Source: Pseudomonas sp. GM50
GTDB lineage: Bacteria > Pseudomonadota > Gammaproteobacteria > Pseudomonadales > Pseudomonadaceae
Direction: 5' to 3'
Assembly (NCBI RefSeq): GCF_000282375.1
Contig: NZ_AKJK01000051.1
Coordinates: 1 to 64,000 of the forward strand
Length of the DNA stretch: 64,000 nt
How positions within the stretch are numbered: position 1 is the stretch's first letter; each line of letters starts with the position of its first letter. A model generated the notes under the pieces. The model made no database searches. It worked only from the letters and a program-made list of their open reading frames with translations, and was not told where the DNA came from. Positions 58,283 through 64,000 of this stretch are shown here, one piece after another. Made by a program: the position numbers and the translations under genes.

Positions 58283-58729
58283 ATGCACTTCAAGAAACTC
58301 GCTGCCGCCACCACCTTGCTGATCTGCGCGTTGCCAAGCATCAGCCAGGCCCGTGACACCGCGGTGTATCTGCCTTTTGACAAAGCAGTCGCCGAAGCAA
58401 CCCGTGCCGGCAAAATCGATGGCAGCGTGAAGTTCTACCTGGCAGGCAATACACCGACTGGCAACGTCACCGTAGTCAGCCCAGGTGCCGTGACCAACAA
58501 GAAAACCAACGCCTTCAACAAGTCTGACGAAGTGGCCTGCGAATGGGTCGCGCAATCGGCAATCATCAGCCTGCACCAGGCCGCGAAGAACGCCGGCGCC
58601 AACGCCGTGACCAACATCGTCAGCTTCTACAAAAGCAATGAGCGCAAGGATGCCAAGAATTATGAGTGCCACGCAGGGGCGCTCATGGCGGGCGTTGCGT
58701 TGAAAGGGGATTTGGCGAAGGTTCAGTAA
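58283..58729 (+). CDS. Small secreted protein often mis-annotated as excinuclease ATPase subunit
   Basis: A 148-aa protein with a signal peptide (cleavage near SQA-RDT) and a compact domain with two cysteines (VACEW, YECHAG) that may form a disulfide. It belongs to a periplasmic family wrongly labelled excinuclease in many genomes. It sits 29 bp after the last ketosynthase, before the terminator, so it is read with the aryl polyene operon. Function unknown. Confidence 0.8.
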   Translation: MHFKKLAAATTLLICALPSISQARDTAVYLPFDKAVAEATRAGKIDGSVKFYLAGNTPTGNVTVVSPGAVTNKKTNAFNKSDEVACEWVAQSAIISLHQAAKNAGANAVTNIVSFYKSNERKDAKNYECHAGALMAGVALKGDLAKVQ

Positions 58730-58747
58730 GACCTTGAGTTCAATAGG

Positions 58748-58881
58748 AGGACGAGCCGAACGCTCGTCCTGTGGCGAGCGAGCTTGCTCGCGCTGGGCTG
58801 CGCAGCAGCCCCCAAATCCTGACATCACTGAAGATTTTGTGAGCGCTACGCACTCAAGCGGGAGCAAGCTCCCTCGCCACA
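58748..58881. repeat. Hairpin and REP pair at the end of the aryl polyene operon
   Basis: AGGACGAGC/GCTCGTCCT hairpin (58748-58770), then REP-type units starting TGTGGCGAGCGAGCTTGCTC and ending CTCCCTCGCCACA (58881). The REP class is the same as in the 8139-8342 cluster. Confidence 0.8.
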
Positions 58882-58886
58882 ATGAC

Positions 58887-58913
58887 AAAGGGCGCCTTTC
58901 GGCGCCCTTTTTT
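58887..58913 (+). terminator. Rho-independent terminator of the aryl polyene operon
   Basis: 10-bp stem AAAGGGCGCC/GGCGCCCTTT with a TTTC loop, continuing into TTT. Confidence 0.93.
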
Positions 58914-58987
58914 CAAACAGGTCGGGTTGTCATCGCCCTTTACCTGTCTGGCTCTGCGATGGCTGTTTGTCCAGGATCCTCAGAGTC

Positions 58988-59197
58988 TTACAAGCCCCTT
59001 TCGGCAACGCCGCTAGTATCGTTCAAGAATCTATCCCTGCCGCGAGCACGCTCAATCGTCTCAAGCACTTTGGCGATAAACTCCAAATCACCTCTCATTG
59101 CATCCATGCAAACTTCTAGATATTCAGCCCTCTCATCTTCTGTTTTGAGATAGTCAGCGGAGTCCCATCGACTGAATTGTTCGGTCATGGTTTTCAT
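58988..59197 (-). pseudogene. Decayed addiction-module antidote gene
   Basis: The 69-aa frame (MTEQFSRWDSADYLKTED...LEFIAKVLETIERARG) matches the start of the probable addiction-module antidote family (TIGR02684-like, about 95-100 aa). It stops early at the helix-turn-helix (...GVAERGL). Downstream DNA still reads like the missing part in shifted frames (TTGTAAGACTCTGAGGAT compared with an expected GLYKTLSED), so two small deletions broke it. A fragment of the upstream killer toxin may remain around 59200-59260 (RGNF...GLSEG), but this is tentative. Confidence 0.65.
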
Positions 59198-59529
59198 GCC
59201 TGCTGGTGCCTTCCGACAAACCTCGCATCCTGAAATTTCCGCGTAGTAACACTGACAATAAAATTACCGAAGGCCAGGAAAGCACACAAGTCGGTGGTTT
59301 CTGATGCATTTGTAGGTAATGCCGCAATGTTGCGTAGTCACCAACACAACCGTAATTCAACCACTCCGACCCCATGAAGACGGCTTTGCCAAGCCTCCAC
59401 GCCCAGCGAAGAAATGAAACTAGGGAAAGCGCCGTCTGTCATTTCGGAAACGTCCCACAGCGAGACCTTAAGTTTCGCGATAGGGTCGATACCCCAGCGA
59501 CATGTCGGGGTACTCCAGGGATGAAAAAC
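59198..59529. other. Intergenic stretch with one edge repeat
   Basis: About 330 bases with no supported gene. It holds possible toxin debris, a ~55-bp sequence at 59415-59469 (core ATTTCGGAAACG) that recurs at 62998-63051, and presumably the queC promoter. The frame of queC is open back to 59374, but the start near 59530 fits the family. Confidence 0.5.
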
Positions 59530-60219
59530 ATGAATAGAAAAGCGGTGATCGTTTTTAGTGGTGGCCAAGATTCAACAACCTGCTTGATCCACGCATTGCC
59601 AAACTACGAAGAAATACACTGCATTACATTCGATTATGGACAGCGCCACCGCGCAGAAATTGAAGTTGCGCAACAGCTTTCGGTAAAGCTTGGCGTGACA
59701 GTGCACAAGGTTTTCGACACTTCATTATTAAATGAGTTAGCGATCAGTAGCCTTACCCGCGACAACATCCCAGTACCAATTTCTGCCTGCTCAGGGGAGA
59801 GCCTGCCAAACACTTTCGTACCTGGCCGGAATATTCTGTTTTTAACGCTTGCTTCTATTTATGCCTATCAAGTGGGTGCCGAGACTGTAATCACGGGAGT
59901 TTGTGAAACCGACTTCTCAGGCTATCCGGATTGCAGGGATGAATTCATCAAGGCTATGAATAACGCCGTTGAACTGGGGATGGACTATAAATTACGAATT
60001 AAAACCCCACTTATGTGGTTAAACAAGGCAGAAACCTGGGCGCTGGCCGATCACTACAAACAGCTAGACTTAATTCGCCACCATACTCTGTCGTGTTACA
60101 ACGGCATAAAGGGAAGTGGTTGCACCCAATGTGATGCGTGCATCCTTCGTGCAAAAGGATTAGATAAGTTCATGAAAAACAAAATAGAAACGATGACCAG
60201 TCTAAAAGAAAAAATTTAA
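59530..60219 (+). CDS. queC: 7-cyano-7-deazaguanine (preQ0) synthase
   Basis: Converts 7-carboxy-7-deazaguanine to preQ0 with ATP and ammonia, in the queuosine/7-deazaguanine pathway. From ATG 59530 (AGGG 9 nt upstream; ATG 59521 is an alternative) the protein is 229 aa with the PP-loop [10 protein letters not shown] and the zinc site C-x8-C-x2-C-x2-C (residues ~191-205). Its base composition is much AT-richer than the pathway norm here, with codons unlike the neighbours, and it lies beside a precursor-transporter-like gene. Likely horizontally acquired and perhaps a second copy; the chromosomal housekeeping copy cannot be seen in this window. Confidence 0.93.
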   Translation: MNRKAVIVFSGGQDSTTCLIHALPNYEEIHCITFDYGQRHRAEIEVAQQLSVKLGVTVHKVFDTSLLNELAISSLTRDNIPVPISACSGESLPNTFVPGRNILFLTLASIYAYQVGAETVITGVCETDFSGYPDCRDEFIKAMNNAVELGMDYKLRIKTPLMWLNKAETWALADHYKQLDLIRHHTLSCYNGIKGSGCTQCDACILRAKGLDKFMKNKIETMTSLKEKI

Positions 60220-60235
60220 AAAAGAAGTACGCTAC

Positions 60236-60258
60236 AAGGGGAGCTATTAGCGCCCCTT
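60236..60258. terminator. Bidirectional terminator-like hairpin between queC and the transporter gene
   Basis: Arms AAGGGG...CCCCTT with an inner GC/GC pair, in an AT-rich context between convergent genes. Confidence 0.55.
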
Positions 60259-60267
60259 CATTTTCCG

Positions 60268-61140
60268 TTATGCCGTCGAAACCGCAGCCACATATTTTCT
60301 AAACAAATGCCTTACTCCATAGGCAGGCAAAACATTAAAGACAGCAAAGCACATCTTTATAGCTATCTGAACATAAATTATGTCTAATATTTCATTATTT
60401 GGCATCACCCCATAAAACGCAATAGAGCAAAAAATAAAACTATCTACTATCACAGCAAAAAAGGTACTTAAGAACACTCGAAGAAATAGAAACCTGGAAT
60501 TTGTGAGCTCCTTTATCTTGCATAACAAATAAGAATTGAAGTACTCAGAAAAAATAAATGAAATAGACGAAGCGATCAAAACTGAAGATACATGAGTCAT
60601 GACCTCGCTAAACGGAGCATCAAGCTTCCAACCTGGCAGTCCAGGTAGATAGCTAGTAGTGCTAAGCAAGATAATAATGAGTGCATTACTTGAAAAAGCA
60701 AATAATATAGCCTTCCTCGCGAGTTTAAACCCATAAGACTCATTTAACAGATCGACTATTAAAAACGTTAGCGGATATAGAAAAACCCCAGGAGTGACAA
60801 CCACATCAAATCGCTCAAGATAAACAAGCTTCGTGGCCGCTACATTTGAAAAAATGTAAAGCGCAAAAAGCAAAAGATTGAGTACCACATAAGTCAACCA
60901 AGACCGCTCATGGCGATCATTGACTTCGTATGCAGTTAACGCCGCCCCACCAGAATAAAACTTCCTGTAAACATCCTTAATTTCGACCTTGCTTAAATTG
61001 TCTAATATCTCGCTTTTCAAAAGTTCGTTCAGTTTTACTCGAAGAATTTTTCCTGTAGAGATCACCATGACTACAGCAAGACTCTTGTTGCTCTCAAACC
61101 CAAGAAGCTTGTATTTACTATTCTCAGCAGCGTCATCCAT
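60268..61140 (-). CDS. VUT/YhhQ-family queuosine-precursor transporter with N-terminal extension
   Basis: A 290-aa protein. Residues ~79-285 hold about six hydrophobic segments with the YhhQ-family pattern (YIFSNVAATKLV, TPGVFLYPLTFLIVDLLNESYG), an importer of preQ0/preQ1-type precursors. Residues 1-78 (LLGFESNKSLAVVMVIS...VEIKDVYRKFY) are an extra soluble domain not in E. coli YhhQ (about 220 aa), perhaps regulatory. ATG 61140 overlaps the stop of the upstream regulator by 8 bp, with GGAG about 10 nt before. AT-rich like queC. Confidence 0.82.
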   Translation of the reverse strand: MDDAAENSKYKLLGFESNKSLAVVMVISTGKILRVKLNELLKSEILDNLSKVEIKDVYRKFYSGGAALTAYEVNDRHERSWLTYVVLNLLLFALYIFSNVAATKLVYLERFDVVVTPGVFLYPLTFLIVDLLNESYGFKLARKAILFAFSSNALIIILLSTTSYLPGLPGWKLDAPFSEVMTHVSSVLIASSISFIFSEYFNSYLLCKIKELTNSRFLFLRVFLSTFFAVIVDSFIFCSIAFYGVMPNNEILDIIYVQIAIKMCFAVFNVLPAYGVRHLFRKYVAAVSTA

Positions 61141-61729
61141 TGAATCGTTGCTCCAGTACGTCCCCTATAACACAGAAAACATCAGAATCAAAACACGCGC
61201 TACTAACTACATATAAAATCCCTGTTCTCTTTTCATACACCAATTTCTCCCTGGCACTCCTCGACAAACCTTTCTTTACTATCAACAAATCTCCTGACTC
61301 ATAGACACCCGGGATATCATTTTCTAATAACACACCGATTACGTTGCAGGCTGATCCGAAATAGTAAGTAAGCGGGTAAGTGGCAGCCAACTCACCGATT
61401 CTTTTTTCCAGACTCTTGATCAACAGAGCCTCTTTAACCACCGGAACAGCCGCCGGATTCATATTCCCCAGCAGCGAAACGTCGCTCTCAATTATTTCCT
61501 TTTCTTCAAAATTTACTGTTTCTATCTCTTTGTAGGACACACCAAAAAAATCAGAAATCTTGCGAATTGTAGATCGTTGAACATTCACCACCCTCCCTTC
61601 CAGTATGTTATATATCGTGGTCCGGGTCAGCCCACTGGAATTACACAAGGACAGCTGCGTTTCTCCTCGACTTTTTATCAGATACTTAATATTATTTTTT
61701 AAATTTTCTGTTTTTTCTTTTTTATGCAT
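61133..61729 (-). CDS. XRE-type repressor with S24-like C-terminal domain
   Basis: A 198-aa regulator from ATG 61729. The N-terminal helix-turn-helix (~10-70; TQLSLCNSSGLTRTTIYNIL) is followed by a C-terminal half resembling the LexA/CI S24 fold (ENDIPGVYESGDLLIVKK, later VFCVIGDVL). The usual SMxP catalytic serine is replaced by NDIP, so self-cleavage is unlikely and the domain may sense a ligand or dimerise. Co-transcribed with the transporter gene (8-bp overlap). Probably controls that unit and possibly queC. Confidence 0.8.
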   Translation of the reverse strand: MHKKEKTENLKNNIKYLIKSRGETQLSLCNSSGLTRTTIYNILEGRVVNVQRSTIRKISDFFGVSYKEIETVNFEEKEIIESDVSLLGNMNPAAVPVVKEALLIKSLEKRIGELAATYPLTYYFGSACNVIGVLLENDIPGVYESGDLLIVKKGLSRSAREKLVYEKRTGILYVVSSACFDSDVFCVIGDVLEQRFNG

Positions 61730-62128
61730 CAAATATTTACCATGTACTTATAACCTTCAGCACTACGCTGGTGTTTCGCGAACCCAGCATCCTACAGAAC
61801 CAGGCCTTATACAAAATCAATATCACAAAGACGCTAAATAATCATTAGATAATATTTCGCCCCCCCCCAGCGCTAAAACAAACTCGCCGTTGATATTCAA
61901 CACAACACACAGCGAAACTTCCCACATATATTTCTTACGGCACTACCCTACAAAATCCACCTGACAAGAAATGAATCATTTAATTGCGCAGATGTTCATT
62001 TATTTGATTAATTAAATAGAATTTTCTGGTAATAAATCTACCGCTCCACTCCCTTTTGTACGTCGCCAACCAAACTTGGCTTGTTGCATGGGCTCAGTGG
62101 TTTCTTAAATCTTGAAGGGAATTCCAAT
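61730..62128. other. AT-rich divergent intergenic region
   Basis: About 400 bases without a supported gene, upstream of both the XRE regulator (minus) and the DUF6124-type gene (plus). It contains a run of nine C (61860-61868) and AT-rich dyads around 62000-62025 that may be operators for the XRE regulator. No clear promoter was assigned. Confidence 0.45.
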
Positions 62129-62512
62129 ATGAAAAAGATCCCCCCTACCCCCTCGGATTCGCAAAATCCATCAACCGACAACACCGTCGATTTACCCAAG
62201 CTCTCCCAAATCACCGAACGCCGCGTCAGCGCCCGTCTGCGCAATCCGGGCCAACCCGACCCTGTCAGTCACCTCTTCACCATCGTCCCGAATGCCGACA
62301 CGGAGTCTTTGCTCTGTCACGCCTGCGAAACCCTTGCCTCGCTGAATGTCATGACCACCGATCTCGCCGGGGAACTGGAAGGCTCTCGCCGCAATGTGGC
62401 ACTGGCCATTCAGCAGTTGGCCGTACTGGCCGAGCTATTGGTAAATCGAGCACTAGACAACCTGGACCTGCCCGGGGGGTTGCCTGAGGCTCCGTCAAAC
62501 AGCCAACGCTGA
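62129..62512 (+). CDS. DUF6124-type Pseudomonas small protein
   Basis: 127 aa from ATG 62129 (GAAGGGA 8 nt upstream). It has the family pattern HLFTIVPNADTESLLCHACETLASLNVMTTDLA followed by ELEGSRRNVALAIQQL...LVNRALDNLD. The family is common and multicopy in Pseudomonas, with no known function. GC content returns to host-like values here. Next to the 62550 gene, possibly one transcription unit. Confidence 0.8.
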   Translation: MKKIPPTPSDSQNPSTDNTVDLPKLSQITERRVSARLRNPGQPDPVSHLFTIVPNADTESLLCHACETLASLNVMTTDLAGELEGSRRNVALAIQQLAVLAELLVNRALDNLDLPGGLPEAPSNSQR

Positions 62513-62549
62513 GTAGTCCCGTTTTGTTACCAAATGGAGGTTTTTTGTC

Positions 62550-62804
62550 ATGGATCGATACATGCCTATCACCGGCATCGACTGCACCATCGCATCGTTG
62601 GTGATCGACACCGAAGCACCGCTGGACGTGTTGCACGAAACCGCGGCCTACCGCATTCGTACCGCGACCCAACTGCTGGAAAGTTTCGCGTTTAGCGAGG
62701 GCGTTTACAGCGAGCTGGCGCGGGTATTGGTGACGTCATTGCGCGATGGTTGCGATTTGATGGATGTCATCGGGCGACGATTGCAGGTGCAGGTCTCGGT
62801 GTAG
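62550..62804 (+). CDS. Small Pseudomonas protein, paralogue of the ORF at 8357
   Basis: 84 aa from ATG 62550 (GGAGG upstream). Shares APLDVL...YRIR..TQLLE...LRDGCDLMDVIGRRL with the 107-aa protein at 8357-8680. Lies 37 bp after the DUF6124-type gene, which suggests a functional pair. Function unknown. Confidence 0.7.
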   Translation: MDRYMPITGIDCTIASLVIDTEAPLDVLHETAAYRIRTATQLLESFAFSEGVYSELARVLVTSLRDGCDLMDVIGRRLQVQVSV

Positions 62805-62819
62805 TGCCTGGAAAAAAAC

Positions 62820-62842
62820 GGGTGACCTCACTGGGGTCACCC
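62820..62842 (-). terminator. Terminator for the LysR-like remnant
   Basis: 8-bp arms GGGTGACC/GGTCACCC, followed on the minus strand by a run of seven T (62812-62818). Confidence 0.8.
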
Positions 62843-62846
62843 ATAG

Positions 62847-63110
62847 TTACGGCTTCAGAGGCTCAACCTTACGCGTCAACAACTCCACAAACGCCTTGGC
62901 CATCGGCGACTTCTGATTCTTGCGCTGCATTAACCACACCGCCGACACTTCTGAATCAAGCAGCGGGCTTGCCACATCTGAGTCCTCGGCAAACGAGTGA
63001 AACATAGGAAAACGGAGTATGTAATTTCGGAAACGCCCTACAGCCAGCTTTGTAATTTCAACATATAGGCAAACCCCAACAACCAACACATTTAAAAGCA
63101 AGTGCGACAA
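62847..63110 (-). pseudogene. LysR-type regulator C-terminal remnant
   Basis: The last ~50 codons (FAEDSDVASPLLDSEVSAVWLMQRKNQKSPMAKAFVELL...) look like the C-terminal end of a LysR substrate-binding domain, with its terminator still in place. The N-terminal part of the frame (to 63110) is unrelated and AT-rich, and no helix-turn-helix is found. The break lies near 63000, where the ~55-bp edge repeat begins. A truncated, inactive gene. Confidence 0.5.
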
Positions 63111-63255
63111 AGCATCACTTTAAAAAGAAACGCCAAATTATTACAAGTCATTACCCAACTATTGACCCCCCCTATTCCCAGCCTATACTTTTCACGCATT
63201 GAATTTGGATAATAAATAGCGAGCAATCTACAAAAACAGATAAGGAGTTATTCGC

Positions 63256-63780
63256 ATGCAAAAAAACAATATTGCTTCTATATGCCTGCTTCTTGCGGCA
63301 TTGTCTTGCTCTTTGGGTAGTTTTGCGCAACAAGCCCCCACCACTGCCGATTCTCGAGCTCTGGCATCCTCCCCTCGATGGCTGACAACCAAGGTCTATA
63401 TAGAGGGTGCACCACAAACGGACGTAAAAGCGAATTATCCTGGCGTGGTCGGAATATCGACGTGGGACCCCGAACGCAATCGCTATGAGTTCTTTTACAC
63501 CGATACGGGAAAATCAAAGTACGACAATGGAGGTGGAGGTTACTTTTTTGTCACTGGCGATCAAAAAACCCACATTTTAGTGCCCGATGTAGGGCCAACC
63601 AAAACCGTGGCCAGGCGATTGGAAACGTTGATTCCAAATGAATTCACCTATTCTCGCGAAGTGCCTCGCGACATGATAGCCAATAACCCTCCAGTGCGTA
63701 TCTATGTAGTTCATGCCCCCTATACCGGAACAGTGGAAACAAAGTCCGCTATTGATCCAGATACAAACATCACGAACTAA
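63256..63780 (+). CDS. Secreted DUF4822-type protein
   Basis: 174 aa with a signal peptide (cleavage near SFAQ-QAP). Mature pattern WLTTKVYIEGAPQTDVKANY, GVVGISTWDPERNRYEFFYT and GDQKTHILVPDVG, ending REVP...VRIYVVHAPY, as in DUF4822 proteins. Predicted periplasmic or secreted, all-beta. Function unknown. AAGGAG is placed before ATG 63256. Followed by a second signal-peptide gene of likely similar kind. Confidence 0.8.
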   Translation: MQKNNIASICLLLAALSCSLGSFAQQAPTTADSRALASSPRWLTTKVYIEGAPQTDVKANYPGVVGISTWDPERNRYEFFYTDTGKSKYDNGGGGYFFVTGDQKTHILVPDVGPTKTVARRLETLIPNEFTYSREVPRDMIANNPPVRIYVVHAPYTGTVETKSAIDPDTNITN

Positions 63781-63882
63781 AAGCAATCGCCCGCAGCACA
63801 CTAAATATTCCAGGCAGTTCTGCTGAAGCAGCGTTACCGCCTGGAATCAATTTTGCTTCTTAATAAAACATGGAGTTTCAAT

Positions 63883-64000
63883 ATGCAGAAATCACTCAAA
63901 ACACTCCTTGCATCTGTACTATTAATATCCTCGGCCTTCTGCGGTGTTGTCAATGCACAGTCCACAACAAATTCCCCTGCAAAAAATGCCGTGGCCACAC
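63883..64000 (+). CDS. Secreted protein, partial at the window end (possible second DUF4822 protein)
   Basis: Starts MQKSLKTLLASVLLISSAFC with a signal peptide ending near VNA-QST, and GGAG 7 nt before ATG 63883. The N-terminus resembles the gene just upstream, so a tandem duplicate is likely, but only 39 codons are visible. Confidence 0.6.
   Translation, partial: MQKSLKTLLASVLLISSAFCGVVNAQSTTNSPAKNAVAT

Noticed and set aside
59530..61729. Possible Qat or type IV CBASS defence system because of QueC
   Set aside because: No CD-NTase, ATPase, TatD-like nuclease or effector gene is adjacent; partners are a precursor transporter and a repressor.

Overview
The window is a high-GC chromosomal segment of a fluorescent-group Pseudomonas. 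The evidence is the order aceF - dipA - msrA, the later run acyl-CoA dehydrogenase / NhaP-type antiporter / MscK / SelO (from memory collinear with PA5016-PA5023 of P. aeruginosa), many Pseudomonas-type REP pairs, a 1317-residue PutA, and Pseudomonas-specific small proteins such as a DUF6124-type protein.

Layout. 1-8 kb is core: the 3' part of aceF, a PhoD-like phosphatase, the c-di-GMP phosphodiesterase dipA (degenerate ASNEF, intact EAL), msrA and rlmJ. 8.1-18.2 kb is accessory. It starts with a REP cluster and a small paralogous ORF behind a structured RNA leader. A minus-strand type VI secretion cargo module follows, read vgrG - DUF4123 chaperone - rhs - AT-rich immunity-like genes. 18.5-24.4 kb holds putP and putA, divergent, with five copies of a PutA-type operator between them. 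24.6-31 kb has an acyl-CoA dehydrogenase, two chemoreceptors (one behind a near-consensus FliA promoter) and a ZapA-like/coiled-coil pair. 31.3-39.8 kb holds the antiporter, MscK, SelO, a truncated HigA-like antitoxin, TrxC and a ParA-like ATPase.

40.1-58.9 kb is a complete aryl polyene (APE, xanthomonadin-like pigment) cluster of 21 co-directional genes, nearly all translationally overlapped, ending at a strong terminator. It encodes starter supply (aromatic ammonia-lyase, AMP ligase), two ACPs, two ketosynthases plus a ketosynthase-like partner, a ketoreductase, two dehydratase domains (one fused to the ligase), a thioesterase, two acyltransferases, a glycosyltransferase, a methyltransferase, a flavin-dependent halogenase-like enzyme, and LolA/MMPL/lipoprotein functions for outer-membrane delivery. 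One REP pair has split the operon and left a 9-bp direct repeat.

58.9-63.1 kb is an AT-rich accessory patch: a decayed toxin-antitoxin antidote, queC, a queuosine-precursor-transporter-like protein with an extra N-terminal domain, an XRE/S24-like regulator, two small Pseudomonas proteins and a LysR-like remnant. Two copies of a ~55-bp imperfect direct repeat lie at its edges. The window ends in secreted DUF4822-like genes.

The most original observations are the minus-strand structured RNA leader at 8709-8821, the REP insertion with a duplicated junction inside the APE operon, the nested repeat at 31089-31223 compared with 3402-3446, and the repeat-flanked QueC/transporter/regulator patch.
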